Shown here: positions 7,426 through 14,864 of the stretch, one piece after another | How the letters are laid out: the number at the start of each line of letters is the position of its first letter | How positions within the stretch are numbered: the stretch's first letter is position 1 | Origin: Planctomycetia bacterium | GTDB lineage: Bacteria > Planctomycetota > Phycisphaerae > Phycisphaerales > SM1A02 | Assembly: GCA_005799205.1 (NCBI GenBank) | Contig: SYHM01000003.1 | Location: 1 to 17,367, forward strand | Length of the DNA: 17,367 nucleotides | Direction of reading: 5' to 3' | The notes under the pieces: model-generated | What the model saw: only the letters and a program-made list of their open reading frames with translations | Database searches by the model: none | What the model was told of the DNA's origin: nothing | Translations under genes and position numbers: made by a program

Positions 7426-8094
7426 ATGCGCTCGCTTCTGCTTGCCCTTCTCGCCGCGACTGCGCCGCTTGTGCTTGGCGGATGCATGGGATCGCTCTCA
7501 AAGGAAGGTCCAGAGACTTTGACGGTTGATCGTGCGCAGTATGGCGAGGCATTAGACGCCGCGGCACGAATCGCGCGCGATATGGGATACAAGGTGGCGG
7601 TCGTCGACCGGTCGAATGGGGTCATTGAGACCGATCCGCGCCACGCGGGAGGGGCGCTGGAACCGTGGAGGCTTGATAACGGGACCGCCGATGAAGTGGC
7701 TTCGAATACCTTCGCAAACCGGCGACGGCGCATCCGATTCGAGTTCGTGCCGGTTGGGGTACCGCCTACAACTCCCACACAAGATGGAGTCCTGCATGGA
7801 GCGGCGATCCCCGGAAGCACTGCCGCACTACAGCGATTTGACGTCCAGTCGTCGACTGGCCCTATTGAGGTCACCATTCGGGTGACCATTGAGCGGTCCT
7901 TTCTTGAAGGATCGAGACCATCCACCTACTCAGGATCACTCGCCTCTCGCTGGAGCAACCCTCTCAACGCCAAGCCTGCGGGGGCAGCCGATGATTCGGT
8001 TCGAGATAACCCTCGGTGGGTGCCTGTCGGCCGAGACGCCGCGTACGAACGCACGATTGCCGCCAAACTTGAGGCGGCTACCAGAGCCCAATAA
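7426..8094 (+). CDS. Small lipoprotein of unknown function
   Basis: The 222-residue product has a lipoprotein signal peptide with lipobox LGGC and the acceptor cysteine at residue 20, so it should be lipidated on the periplasmic side. The residue after the cysteine is Met, which gives no clear inner-membrane retention signal. The N-terminal mature half contains an ARDMGYKVAVVDRSNGVIET pattern. This resembles the small alpha/beta repeats seen in BamC-like and other envelope lipoproteins that begin 'LGF.V...DR..G.I.T'; that is a visual resemblance only. The rest is beta-rich with no catalytic motif. It starts 9 nt after the permease gene on the same strand but has its own TAGACT box. A role in transport is not shown. 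Confidence 0.7.
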   Translation: MRSLLLALLAATAPLVLGGCMGSLSKEGPETLTVDRAQYGEALDAAARIARDMGYKVAVVDRSNGVIETDPRHAGGALEPWRLDNGTADEVASNTFANRRRRIRFEFVPVGVPPTTPTQDGVLHGAAIPGSTAALQRFDVQSSTGPIEVTIRVTIERSFLEGSRPSTYSGSLASRWSNPLNAKPAGAADDSVRDNPRWVPVGRDAAYERTIAAKLEAATRAQ

Positions 8095-8095
8095 T

Positions 8096-8126
8096 TCCGG
8101 CCGACCGTCTTTATTTTGGTTTTTTT
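8096..8126 (+). terminator. T-rich tract after the lipoprotein gene, possible weak terminator
   Basis: Downstream of the stop at 8094 a short GC-rich stretch (CCGGCCGACCG) leads into TTTATTTTGG and a run of seven T. Only a 3-4 bp stem can be drawn ahead of the T-run, so intrinsic termination would be weak. This is the longest T-run in the window and separates the lipoprotein gene from the cytochrome gene. Confidence 0.28.
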
Positions 8127-8143
8127 GACTTTCGTGTGGTCAA
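8125..8143 (+). promoter_or_regulatory. TTGAC / GTCAA inverted repeat with a -35-like TTGACT upstream of the cytochrome gene
   Basis: TTGAC (8125-8129) and GTCAA (8139-8143) are inverted arms separated by 9 nt. The left arm extended by one base is TTGACT, a good match to a sigma-70 -35. No good -10 follows at 16-18 nt; TTGAAT at 8151-8156 is 20 nt away. The repeat could be an operator over the -35 region. This is the only promoter-proximal gene without a clear TAnnnT box near its ATG. Confidence 0.3.
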
Positions 8144-8154
8144 TGGCACCTTGA

Positions 8155-10095
8155 ATGCGGATGAGTAGCAACATGAAGAATCGACACGGTCGGTCTATCG
8201 CCCTGTTCGCCGCCGCAACCCTCACTGGGGTTGGCGCATTTGTCGCGGCTGGGTACGGAGTCCCTGGAAGTGGCGATCAGATTCAGGTGCCAGCAACGGC
8301 GGCTGACTTCTTCTTGCACGGCACTCAACCGAACACAGACAGTCTCGCGTTCGAGCCGATCCAAGCATCGAACAACTGCTCCTATTGCCACGGCGAATAC
8401 AACGCGACGGTTGCTCCCTTCGACACATGGGTCGTCAGCATGATGGGACAGTCAGCGCGCGATCCAGTCTGGCACGCCGCGCTCGCGATCGCGAATCAAG
8501 ATGTAAGCATGTCGGGAGGACTGTGTATTCGCTGCCACGCGCCCGGAGGATGGCTCGCAGGCCACAGCGAAGCTGCCGACCTCTCGCAACTCACTCCCGA
8601 TGACTTTGATGGAGTGACCTGCCACTTCTGCCACCGCATGGTCACTCCAGTTGCGGGCCCACTGAGCGCCGTTGGGTATCCCACGAACGGCGACCTCACG
8701 CCTGACCCTGAAGTACTCGCGCCGCTCATTGCCGATGGCATCCTGCCAAGTCCTTCGCTTGGAAGCGCGAGCTATGTGGTCGATCCACGAGATGTTCGCC
8801 GTGGTCCATTCAACGATGTCCCAATGAATTTTCATGGTGGCCCTGAACTGATCTTCTCGCCATTCCACTCCGATGGTTCGCTGTGCGGAACCTGCCATGA
8901 TGTGAATAACCCCGCCTACAGCCGCACTCCAGGTGGCGAGCTCGTGCTGAATGCGCTCGGGTCTCCACATCCAACGATGCAGGGTGGTGACATGTTTGGA
9001 GAACAACGCACCTATTCCGAGTGGCTGCAAAGCGTGTTTCCAACGACCGGCGTTTCGTATCCCGATGGACGGTTCGGTGGTAATCATGCGACGGGCGTGA
9101 TGAAGTCGTGCCAAGATTGCCATATGCCTGATCAGCAAGGTGGTGGATGCGTCTTCTACGACGGAGATCTTTCCACGGAGCGGCCGAATGTGCCGCAGCA
9201 TTCGTTCGCTGGTGCGAACACGTGGGTCATTCGCGCGGTCAAGACACAGATGGGTGATGACGCGGATTACTTCGGGCTCACGCAGTCACGTGTTGATGAT
9301 GCGGTCGCGCGCAATGTGCAGATGCTGCGTGACGCGTCGGACATGGAGCTCTCGCAGGTGGGCACCTCGCTTCGGGTCAAGATCATCAATCAGTCTGGTC
9401 ACAAACTGCCAACGGGCTATCCCGAGGGACGACGCGCGTGGATCAATGTGAAGTTCTTGAATGCAACAGGGGCGATCATCGCAGAGCGCGGTGCGTACGA
9501 CTTTGATACTGCCACACTGACTGAGGGCGATACGAAGATCTATCACTCGCACCAGACGATCAGCCCTGCGATTGCCGCGGCGACCAACCTTCCTGAAGGA
9601 ACTGACTCACATCTGGCACTCTCAAATGTGATCGCCTTCGACAATCGCATTCCCCCAAGGGGATTCACGAACGCTGGATTCGCCTCGGTGCAGGCATCAC
9701 CAGTTGGGTACTCGTATGCCGACGGCCAGTACTGGGACTTCACAAACTACGCAATTCCCGCTGGCGCGACGAGTGCAGTGGCGACGCTGTACTACCAAAC
9801 CTCGAGCCGGCAGTACATGGAGTTCTTGCGCGACACCGCACAGAATGGATCTGGACTCACCGCCTACAACCTGTGGGTGCAGCATGGAAGGAGCGCGCCA
9901 GTTGACATGGACTCGATGTCGATTCAGCTTGCCGCGACGAATCCAGCAGACTTCAACGGCGATGGAACTGTCAACGGCACCGACTTGACGATGCTTCTCA
10001 GTAACTGGGGAGGCAGCGGACTGGGTGACGCCAACGGCGATGGAGTCGTGAACGGTGTCGACCTCTCGATGCTGCTCGCGAGCTGGGGTTCCTAA
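8155..10095 (+). CDS. Exported pentahaem cytochrome c with dockerin-like C-terminal repeats
   Basis: A 646-residue exported protein predicted to carry electrons through covalently bound haems. An N-terminal hydrophobic segment (about 15-33) acts as signal or anchor. Five CxxCH haem-binding motifs are present: CSYCH 75-79, CIRCH 124-128, CHFCH 156-160, CGTCH 244-248 and CQDCH 319-323. The region after the last haem is beta-rich and contains SGHKLPTGYPEGRRAW, a motif that recurs in multihaem cytochromes. Its histidine may be a distal haem ligand (inference). Residues 598-646 hold two dockerin-like repeats with Asp/Asn-rich loops (FNGDGTVNGTDL and ANGDGVVNGVDL), each followed by an LxMLLxxWG ending. 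Met codons at residues 1, 3 and 7 are all possible starts; residue 7 (8173) gives the most standard signal peptide. No catalytic domain is recognised. Confidence 0.87.
   Translation: MRMSSNMKNRHGRSIALFAAATLTGVGAFVAAGYGVPGSGDQIQVPATAADFFLHGTQPNTDSLAFEPIQASNNCSYCHGEYNATVAPFDTWVVSMMGQSARDPVWHAALAIANQDVSMSGGLCIRCHAPGGWLAGHSEAADLSQLTPDDFDGVTCHFCHRMVTPVAGPLSAVGYPTNGDLTPDPEVLAPLIADGILPSPSLGSASYVVDPRDVRRGPFNDVPMNFHGGPELIFSPFHSDGSLCGTCHDVNNPAYSRTPGGELVLNALGSPHPTMQGGDMFGEQRTYSEWLQSVFPTTGVSYPDGRFGGNHATGVMKSCQDCHMPDQQGGGCVFYDGDLSTERPNVPQHSFAGANTWVIRAVKTQMGDDADYFGLTQSRVDDAVARNVQMLRDASDMELSQVGTSLRVKIINQSGHKLPTGYPEGRRAWINVKFLNATGAIIAERGAYDFDTATLTEGDTKIYHSHQTISPAIAAATNLPEGTDSHLALSNVIAFDNRIPPRGFTNAGFASVQASPVGYSYADGQYWDFTNYAIPAGATSAVATLYYQTSSRQYMEFLRDTAQNGSGLTAYNLWVQHGRSAPVDMDSMSIQLAATNPADFNGDGTVNGTDLTMLLSNWGGSGLGDANGDGVVNGVDLSMLLASWGS
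9946..10092 (+). other. Dockerin-like / type III repeat tail of the cytochrome
   Basis: Residues 598-646 of the cytochrome form two tandem units of about 24 residues. Each has a Ca-binding-type loop (N-G-D-G-x-V-N-G-x-D-L) and an amphipathic end with conserved Trp-Gly. Spacing and composition match dockerin type I duplications and the C-terminal tails common on secreted Phycisphaerae proteins. It is probably a surface-anchoring, sorting or cohesin-type interaction module; no cohesin is encoded in this window. Confidence 0.75.
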
Positions 10096-10111
10096 ACGTT
10101 CACTGGGCCTG

Positions 10112-13100
10112 TCACCGAGCTCGCGCTGGCGGCAGTCGTTGCATGAGGTTGTCGACTGCAGCGCGCAACTGCTGGTCGGCGCCAGCTGCCTCGTCGTACG
10201 GAGTCTGAGGCACAACGAGATCGGGCACGGCACCATTGAGTTCCATGTCGGTCCCGTTGAGCAGATACCAACCGCGTGTCGGCATTCGAACAGAAGTGCC
10301 GTCGAGGAGCGTTGCGCCGCCAGTCGAAATCACTCCACCGTATGTTGGATACCCCACGAGCGTTCCGCGGTGCAACGTCTTGAACGCGTGTGCCACGATC
10401 TCGGCGTTCGAAAAACTCTTCTCGTTGCAGAGCATGTTGATCGGACCTGTGAAGCGTTGAATGAAGAGGCGATCTTGTGGATAGCCATCCGTATGCGTTG
10501 GATCGCTTCCGCGTGGCACGGTATAGGCATGAATCGGAGCGCAGATCGAAGCGAGCAGTCGATCAGCAGTCCATCCCCCACCATTGTTGCGTACATCGAT
10601 CAGCAGACCATCACGCCCATCGCATGCGGCGTAGAGGTCTCGCTCGAATTCGTCGAGTGATGGTTGCGCCATCCCCGCAATATGGATGTAGCCGAGCCGT
10701 CCGTGGGACCACGCATCGACGAGGGCGGCATTGTTGTTCTGAGTGGCTTGATAGGCGAGGGTGCTAATCGTGCCTTCCGACACTGGCACGATTGTGGCAT
10801 CGAATGTCACCCCAGTGCCATCACCCAGCGTGCGTGCGATTGTGAGCACGACTTCCTTTCCGATAGTGCCAGCCATCCGCGAAGCCAGCGTGTCACCCGG
10901 CGCGACTGCGACGAAATCAAGGCTGGTGATGATGTCTCCCTGAAGAATCGGATTCTTCAGCATTGCCGCGGGACTCGCTGGAGTAACGCTTTCGACAAGA
11001 AATCCCTTCTCGTTCGATGCGACTGAAACGCCGATTCGTCCCTGGGGAAGAATGGTGCGCGCACCAGCTCCTGGCGTGCGGATACCAAGATGGCTCGCGT
11101 TCAGCTCTCCAAGAAATCGGTTCGCGACATGATCGAACTCGCTCGGCGTTCGCGCGTGGGTAACGAGCTCTGCGTATCGCGCGGTCACTGCGGGCCAGTC
11201 GAGATTCTTCAAAGTGGGGTGATAGAAATTCTCCTCCATGAGGCGCGCCGCTTCGGCGAACTTCTGCGACGAGAGCGCGGCGCGATCGACGACAATCGAC
11301 GAGTCGACGTCGATTGAGGTCCCGCCTGCACTATCACTCGATGATGACGCAGAGGATGATCCAGCTGCGGCACTTGAGCTTCCCCCACCGCCTCCCGATG
11401 GAGAGAGCAACTGTCCCTTGCCGCCAGAGATCGCGACGATTTTGTCACCCGTGAGTGAGAGTCCTTGCACCTGCACTCTGCCGCCGAGCTTGCGCTGGCC
11501 CGTGCCGTCCCAGCCGATTGAGTAGAGGCCGCCTTCAAGCCCATCACCTCCCGTGAAGTACATGCGGTCGCCAGCGAGTGACATCTCGAGATTGCCCTCG
11601 TTTCCTGGCAATGAAGTCACGCGGCGCACGCGACGGTACGCGTCGTCGAGCGAGAGTTTCGTAGATGTCGATGGCTTGTCGGACTTTGGAGCGTCGTCGT
11701 CCTTCGCTGTGACATCCTCGGCGTCCGCCCTGTCGTCTTTCTTCTTCGTCCCATCCGATCCCAGTGGTTTGCGCTTCTTGACTGCATCCCCTGCGTCTTT
11801 GAAATACTTTTCGAGTTCGAACTTGGGAAGCGCTTCGAGGGACTTGTCGAGGAAGACCATCCACACATCTTCTTCCTCGTTGGTGCGCTCTGAAACGAAG
11901 CTGAGAATTCGGCTGTCGGCTGACCAGCGTGGTGAGTGGTCGTTGTCTGGATGCCGGGTGACGTTGATTGCGGGCGACGCGCCGTCCGCTGCGGCGATGA
12001 AGATGTCGGTGTTGAAATCACGGTCGGTGCTGGTGAACGCGATCCAAGCACTGTCGGGACTCCATCGACATTCGATATCAGGATCCCAACCACCCATCAG
12101 CAGGCGCTGCGCCTGCGTCGCAAGGTCAACCACCATGAGGTCTCCGCGGCCACGACGAAACGCGAGCAACTTGCCATCTGGGGATGGGCGGGCGAGGCGA
12201 TCATTCGTCGCTCCAGCGAGAAGCGGTGCAACTTCGAAGCGAACTGCTTGCGCCCATCGCTCACTCTTGGGCTTGTCCTTCTCTTTCGGCTTCTCGGCCG
12301 ACTTCTTGTCTGGCTTCGCGGCGGCTGATGCGGCAACTGGTTCGGCTTCAACCGTAGCTGTCGGCGCTGTGGCTTGAGGAGCGGGCGCTGCGTCTGGCGC
12401 GGGAGGCGCGACCTCTGGAACAGCCACTGGCGGCTTCGGTTCGAGCACCCCTGCGGTCGCGGCAACATCGTCGCGTGTGGTTGCGACCGTCGCGACCATG
12501 ATCGATTCGCCACCACCCTCGTCACTTGTGAAGTAGAGCGACTGACCATCGGGACTCCATGCGACCTCGTACTCGCGTGCAATTGACTGGGTGACTCGTC
12601 GCGCTGAGTACTTGCCCTCAACAGGTTTGATCCACACATCGCCGAAGGCCACGATGGCGGCGCTCTTGCCGTCTGGATTGAGCGCGATTTCACTCGCCGC
12701 GCCGGCAAGTGACCGCGTCTCGTCGCCGTCAAATGTGTCATCGGGAGCAGTCAGTGAGAGTGCAACGGGCCGCCCCCCCTGTTGATTGAGGTCAAGACGG
12801 TAGAGCGTGTTCCACACTGTAAAGAAGGCGCGAGAGCCATCGCGACTCACTGTGAGGTCCTTCACGTCCTGCCCTTCAAACGACGTCAGCCGTCGGGCGG
12901 TCGCTCCTGGGCGCGCCTCCTGCATCCAGACATTCACAGTGTTGAGTTCGCGGTCACTGAGAAAGAGCAGGTTTGAGTCGCCCCGCCACTGAGCCCACCC
13001 ATCGTTGCCTTGAAAGCTTGTTAGCTGAACGAATGCGCGTTCAGGTGGTGCCTTCGTGTCAAACATCCACACATCGCAGTTGTCGCTCCCTCGGTATCCG

Positions 13101-13645
13101 CGTCGCGACCAATCACTTCCCCCTCGCTCAAAGAGGTAGCGCGTTCCATCCGGGGAAAGCACTGCCGCCCGACCGAATGCGCCATGCCGACGAATTGGTT
13201 CACCTCCCGAGAGTCCAACGAAGTATGGGCGAGGGGCGCGAAAAAGGTCGTAGTCCAGTGTTGCAGAAAACTCGAGCGATGGATCGCCCGCCGCAGTGCG
13301 ACCGAACCCAGAGAGACTCAGGCTCTCATCGGAGTTCGTGACACGCCGCAGGCATCCACCTGCAGGATCGATGGTGTAGAGATTTCGTCCGCCATCTCGC
13401 GTGCTCTCAAATGCGATCAGTGAGCCGTCGTCATTCCAAACACTGCGTGACTCGTCGGCGGGATGGCTCGTCAATCGTGTCGCTTGCCCGCCCTGTGCGG
13501 AGGCCTTCCACAAGTCACCCCTCCAGGTGAACGTGACCCACGCGCCATCGGGACTCGCGGCGGGGAGTCGCGCAAGATCGATCTCCGCTCCGAAGGCGAT
13601 AGCCGATGACAAGAGCAACGCACAGAGTGAGAAAGCGATGTTCAT
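10112..13645 (-). CDS. Exported tricorn-type protease (beta-propeller, PDZ, S41 serine peptidase)
   Basis: A 1177-residue homologue of archaeal tricorn protease, which cuts proteins and peptides into short oligopeptides. Residues 1-19 are a signal peptide, unlike cytosolic archaeal tricorn. WD40/TolB-like propeller blades (repeated 'SPDG...aF.S.R.G...iy') fill about 25-400 and 465-745. A PDZ domain lies near 868-940, and the S41 core follows to the end. Likely active-site residues by motif: S851-H852 (NASHLGI), S1079 (NEKSFSNAE) and E1135 (MELNGAVPD), with NNGGGWTAD for the oxyanion hole. Three low-complexity linkers interrupt the domains: Pro/Ala then Lys/Glu at 400-461, Lys/Asp at about 622-668, and Ser/Gly at 748-783. 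It is divergent from the M42 peptidase gene over 85 bp and convergent with the cytochrome gene (16-nt gap). TAGAGT lies exactly 6 nt before the ATG. Confidence 0.9.
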   Translation of the reverse strand: MNIAFSLCALLLSSAIAFGAEIDLARLPAASPDGAWVTFTWRGDLWKASAQGGQATRLTSHPADESRSVWNDDGSLIAFESTRDGGRNLYTIDPAGGCLRRVTNSDESLSLSGFGRTAAGDPSLEFSATLDYDLFRAPRPYFVGLSGGEPIRRHGAFGRAAVLSPDGTRYLFERGGSDWSRRGYRGSDNCDVWMFDTKAPPERAFVQLTSFQGNDGWAQWRGDSNLLFLSDRELNTVNVWMQEARPGATARRLTSFEGQDVKDLTVSRDGSRAFFTVWNTLYRLDLNQQGGRPVALSLTAPDDTFDGDETRSLAGAASEIALNPDGKSAAIVAFGDVWIKPVEGKYSARRVTQSIAREYEVAWSPDGQSLYFTSDEGGGESIMVATVATTRDDVAATAGVLEPKPPVAVPEVAPPAPDAAPAPQATAPTATVEAEPVAASAAAKPDKKSAEKPKEKDKPKSERWAQAVRFEVAPLLAGATNDRLARPSPDGKLLAFRRGRGDLMVVDLATQAQRLLMGGWDPDIECRWSPDSAWIAFTSTDRDFNTDIFIAAADGASPAINVTRHPDNDHSPRWSADSRILSFVSERTNEEEDVWMVFLDKSLEALPKFELEKYFKDAGDAVKKRKPLGSDGTKKKDDRADAEDVTAKDDDAPKSDKPSTSTKLSLDDAYRRVRRVTSLPGNEGNLEMSLAGDRMYFTGGDGLEGGLYSIGWDGTGQRKLGGRVQVQGLSLTGDKIVAISGGKGQLLSPSGGGGGSSSAAAGSSSASSSSDSAGGTSIDVDSSIVVDRAALSSQKFAEAARLMEENFYHPTLKNLDWPAVTARYAELVTHARTPSEFDHVANRFLGELNASHLGIRTPGAGARTILPQGRIGVSVASNEKGFLVESVTPASPAAMLKNPILQGDIITSLDFVAVAPGDTLASRMAGTIGKEVVLTIARTLGDGTGVTFDATIVPVSEGTISTLAYQATQNNNAALVDAWSHGRLGYIHIAGMAQPSLDEFERDLYAACDGRDGLLIDVRNNGGGWTADRLLASICAPIHAYTVPRGSDPTHTDGYPQDRLFIQRFTGPINMLCNEKSFSNAEIVAHAFKTLHRGTLVGYPTYGGVISTGGATLLDGTSVRMPTRGWYLLNGTDMELNGAVPDLVVPQTPYDEAAGADQQLRAAVDNLMQRLPPARAR

Positions 13646-13651
13646 CGCATC

Positions 13652-13657
13652 ACTCTA
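13652..13657 (-). promoter_or_regulatory. -10-like box (TAGAGT) for the tricorn-type protease, leaderless spacing
   Basis: On the minus strand TAGAGT is followed by six bases (GATGCG) and the ATG at 13645, the same spacing as at 3499 and 7426. The predicted start is the A of the ATG. No -35 consensus is seen 16-18 nt upstream, and no ribosome-binding site is possible in the six-base gap. Confidence 0.5.
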
Positions 13658-13698
13658 ACCACTGGCGTCCGCTGATTTGACGGCGCCACATCGGTAAG

Positions 13699-13718
13699 TT
13701 GGGGTCAATTGGGGTTAT
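13699..13718 (+). repeat. Two adjacent 10-bp direct repeats in the divergent peptidase promoter region
   Basis: TTGGGGTCAA (13699-13708) is followed directly by TTGGGGTTAT (13709-13718). The units share their first seven bases and are spaced by one helical turn, so both would face the same side of the DNA. The second runs into the TATTCT box of the M42 gene. They could be a tandem activator or repressor site, or chance. Confidence 0.35.
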
Positions 13719-13721
13719 TCT
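13716..13721 (+). promoter_or_regulatory. -10-like box (TATTCT) for the M42 aminopeptidase gene
   Basis: TATTCT is followed by 9 nt (GCGGAACTC) and the ATG at 13731, so the predicted leader is about 3 nt. The direct repeats at 13699-13718 overlap its 5' half. No Shine-Dalgarno fits before the start codon apart from a weak GGAA. Confidence 0.42.
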
Positions 13722-13730
13722 GCGGAACTC

Positions 13731-14828
13731 ATGAGACCCGAATCGCTCTCGTTCCTGTGCCGCCTACTCGACACTCCAAGCCCATCAGGGTTCGAACGCG
13801 ATGGTCAGCGACTGTGGCTCGAGTACGTCAAGGAATGGGCGACTCGAACATGGTCAGATGCATACGGCAATTGCTTTGCCGAACTGTTGCCGACTCGTTC
13901 TGGGGCAGAGCGCACGCGCACAATCGCTGTCTGTGGACATGCCGATGAGATTGGATTGATGGTCAACCATGTCGATGCGCAAGGGTTTGTCTATTGCAAG
14001 GCCATTGGTGGCATCGACTCGGGCTCGATCGTTGGCAAGCGAATTCAGTTTCGTTCGTCGGTCGCTGGTGTGACCAATCCAGTCATAGGACTCGTCGGCG
14101 CGACCGCCATCCACTTGCAAGATAAGGATGCGGGCGGCAAGGTGAGAAAGGTGCACGAACTTTTCATCGACATCGGATGCAAGGACCAAGCAACAACACT
14201 GACGAGACTCAATATTGGCGATGCTGGAGTGTTCTTGGATTCCAGCATGATGCTGAATGACGAACTCATCGTCGCGCGGGCCCTCGACAATCGAATCGGC
14301 ACATTCGTCGCTGCAGAGACCCTGCGACTGGCATCTGAACAGCGCGATCGCCTCGCAGTTCGAGTCGTTGCGGTGAGCACCGTGCAAGAGGAGGTCGGGT
14401 TGAACGGCGCTGCGATGATCGCCGAGAGTCTTCGCCCCGACATCGCCCTCGTAACTGATGTCGGCCATGCGACCGACAGCCCTGGAATCTCGCACGCGCA
14501 ACACGGACAATTCAAAATGGGTGATGGACCGAAACTCGCCATCGGAGGAGCGATGCATGGAGCGGTTGTTGCACGACTCCTCGCGGCGGCGAATGCTGCA
14601 TCGATCCCGCTTCAGCGTGCCGCAACGCCCGGCCGCAGCGGCACCGACACCGATGCAATTTTTCTGCGTGCTGGAGGCATCCCATGCGGCCTGCTGAGCC
14701 TTCCGATTCGATACATGCACACAACGGTTGAACTTGGCCACACACGCGACTTGAGGCAGATTTCAGAGGTGTTTGCGGGGATGATTCTCGACTTGAAGGG
14801 GGACGAATCTATTGCGAGCGGAATCTGA
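13731..14828 (+). CDS. M42 family metallo-aminopeptidase (TET / glutamyl aminopeptidase type)
   Basis: A cytosolic-looking enzyme of 365 residues (no signal peptide) that should remove N-terminal residues from peptides using two divalent metal ions. M42 signature residues are all present: H70 in CGHADEIG, bridging D186 in ALDNRIG, E220/E221 in QEEVGLNGA (general base and metal ligand), D243 in TDVGHATD, and H330 in RYMHTTVE. Length is typical for the family (about 340-370). Members often assemble as dodecameric TET particles that trim peptides released by larger proteases. It is divergently transcribed from the tricorn-type protease gene, a suggestive pairing because tricorn products need aminopeptidases. 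However, the tricorn homologue has a signal peptide and this enzyme does not, so peptides would have to be imported. Substrate preference and oligomeric state are not visible. Confidence 0.92.
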   Translation: MRPESLSFLCRLLDTPSPSGFERDGQRLWLEYVKEWATRTWSDAYGNCFAELLPTRSGAERTRTIAVCGHADEIGLMVNHVDAQGFVYCKAIGGIDSGSIVGKRIQFRSSVAGVTNPVIGLVGATAIHLQDKDAGGKVRKVHELFIDIGCKDQATTLTRLNIGDAGVFLDSSMMLNDELIVARALDNRIGTFVAAETLRLASEQRDRLAVRVVAVSTVQEEVGLNGAAMIAESLRPDIALVTDVGHATDSPGISHAQHGQFKMGDGPKLAIGGAMHGAVVARLLAAANAASIPLQRAATPGRSGTDTDAIFLRAGGIPCGLLSLPIRYMHTTVELGHTRDLRQISEVFAGMILDLKGDESIASGI

Positions 14829-14848
14829 GGTGGCACTCGCGCTTTCAC

Positions 14849-14854
14849 TACTAT
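14849..14854 (+). promoter_or_regulatory. -10-like box (TACTAT) for the methyltransferase-dapL pair
   Basis: TACTAT lies in the 36-bp gap after the M42 gene, 10 nt before the ATG at 14865; the predicted leader is about 4 nt. The bases between the box and the ATG form a perfect palindrome (14855-14864). No Shine-Dalgarno is present. Confidence 0.42.
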
Positions 14855-14864
14855 CGAGCGCTCG
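14855..14864. repeat. 10-bp perfect palindrome between -10-like box and ATG of the methyltransferase gene
   Basis: CGAGCGCTCG equals its reverse complement and lies exactly between the TACTAT box and the ATG at 14865, covering the predicted transcription start. A bound repressor here would block initiation. It has the same position relative to the ATG as the palindrome at 908-917 but a different sequence. Chance occurrence cannot be excluded. Confidence 0.3.

Noticed and set aside
10096..10111. Bidirectional terminator between the convergent cytochrome and tricorn genes
   Set aside because: The gap is only 16 nt and I could not draw a convincing stem with a T-run on either strand.
13854..14741. 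295-residue open frame on the minus strand inside the M42 gene
   Set aside because: The M42 gene carries all metal-ligand motifs; the antisense frame has no recognisable domain.
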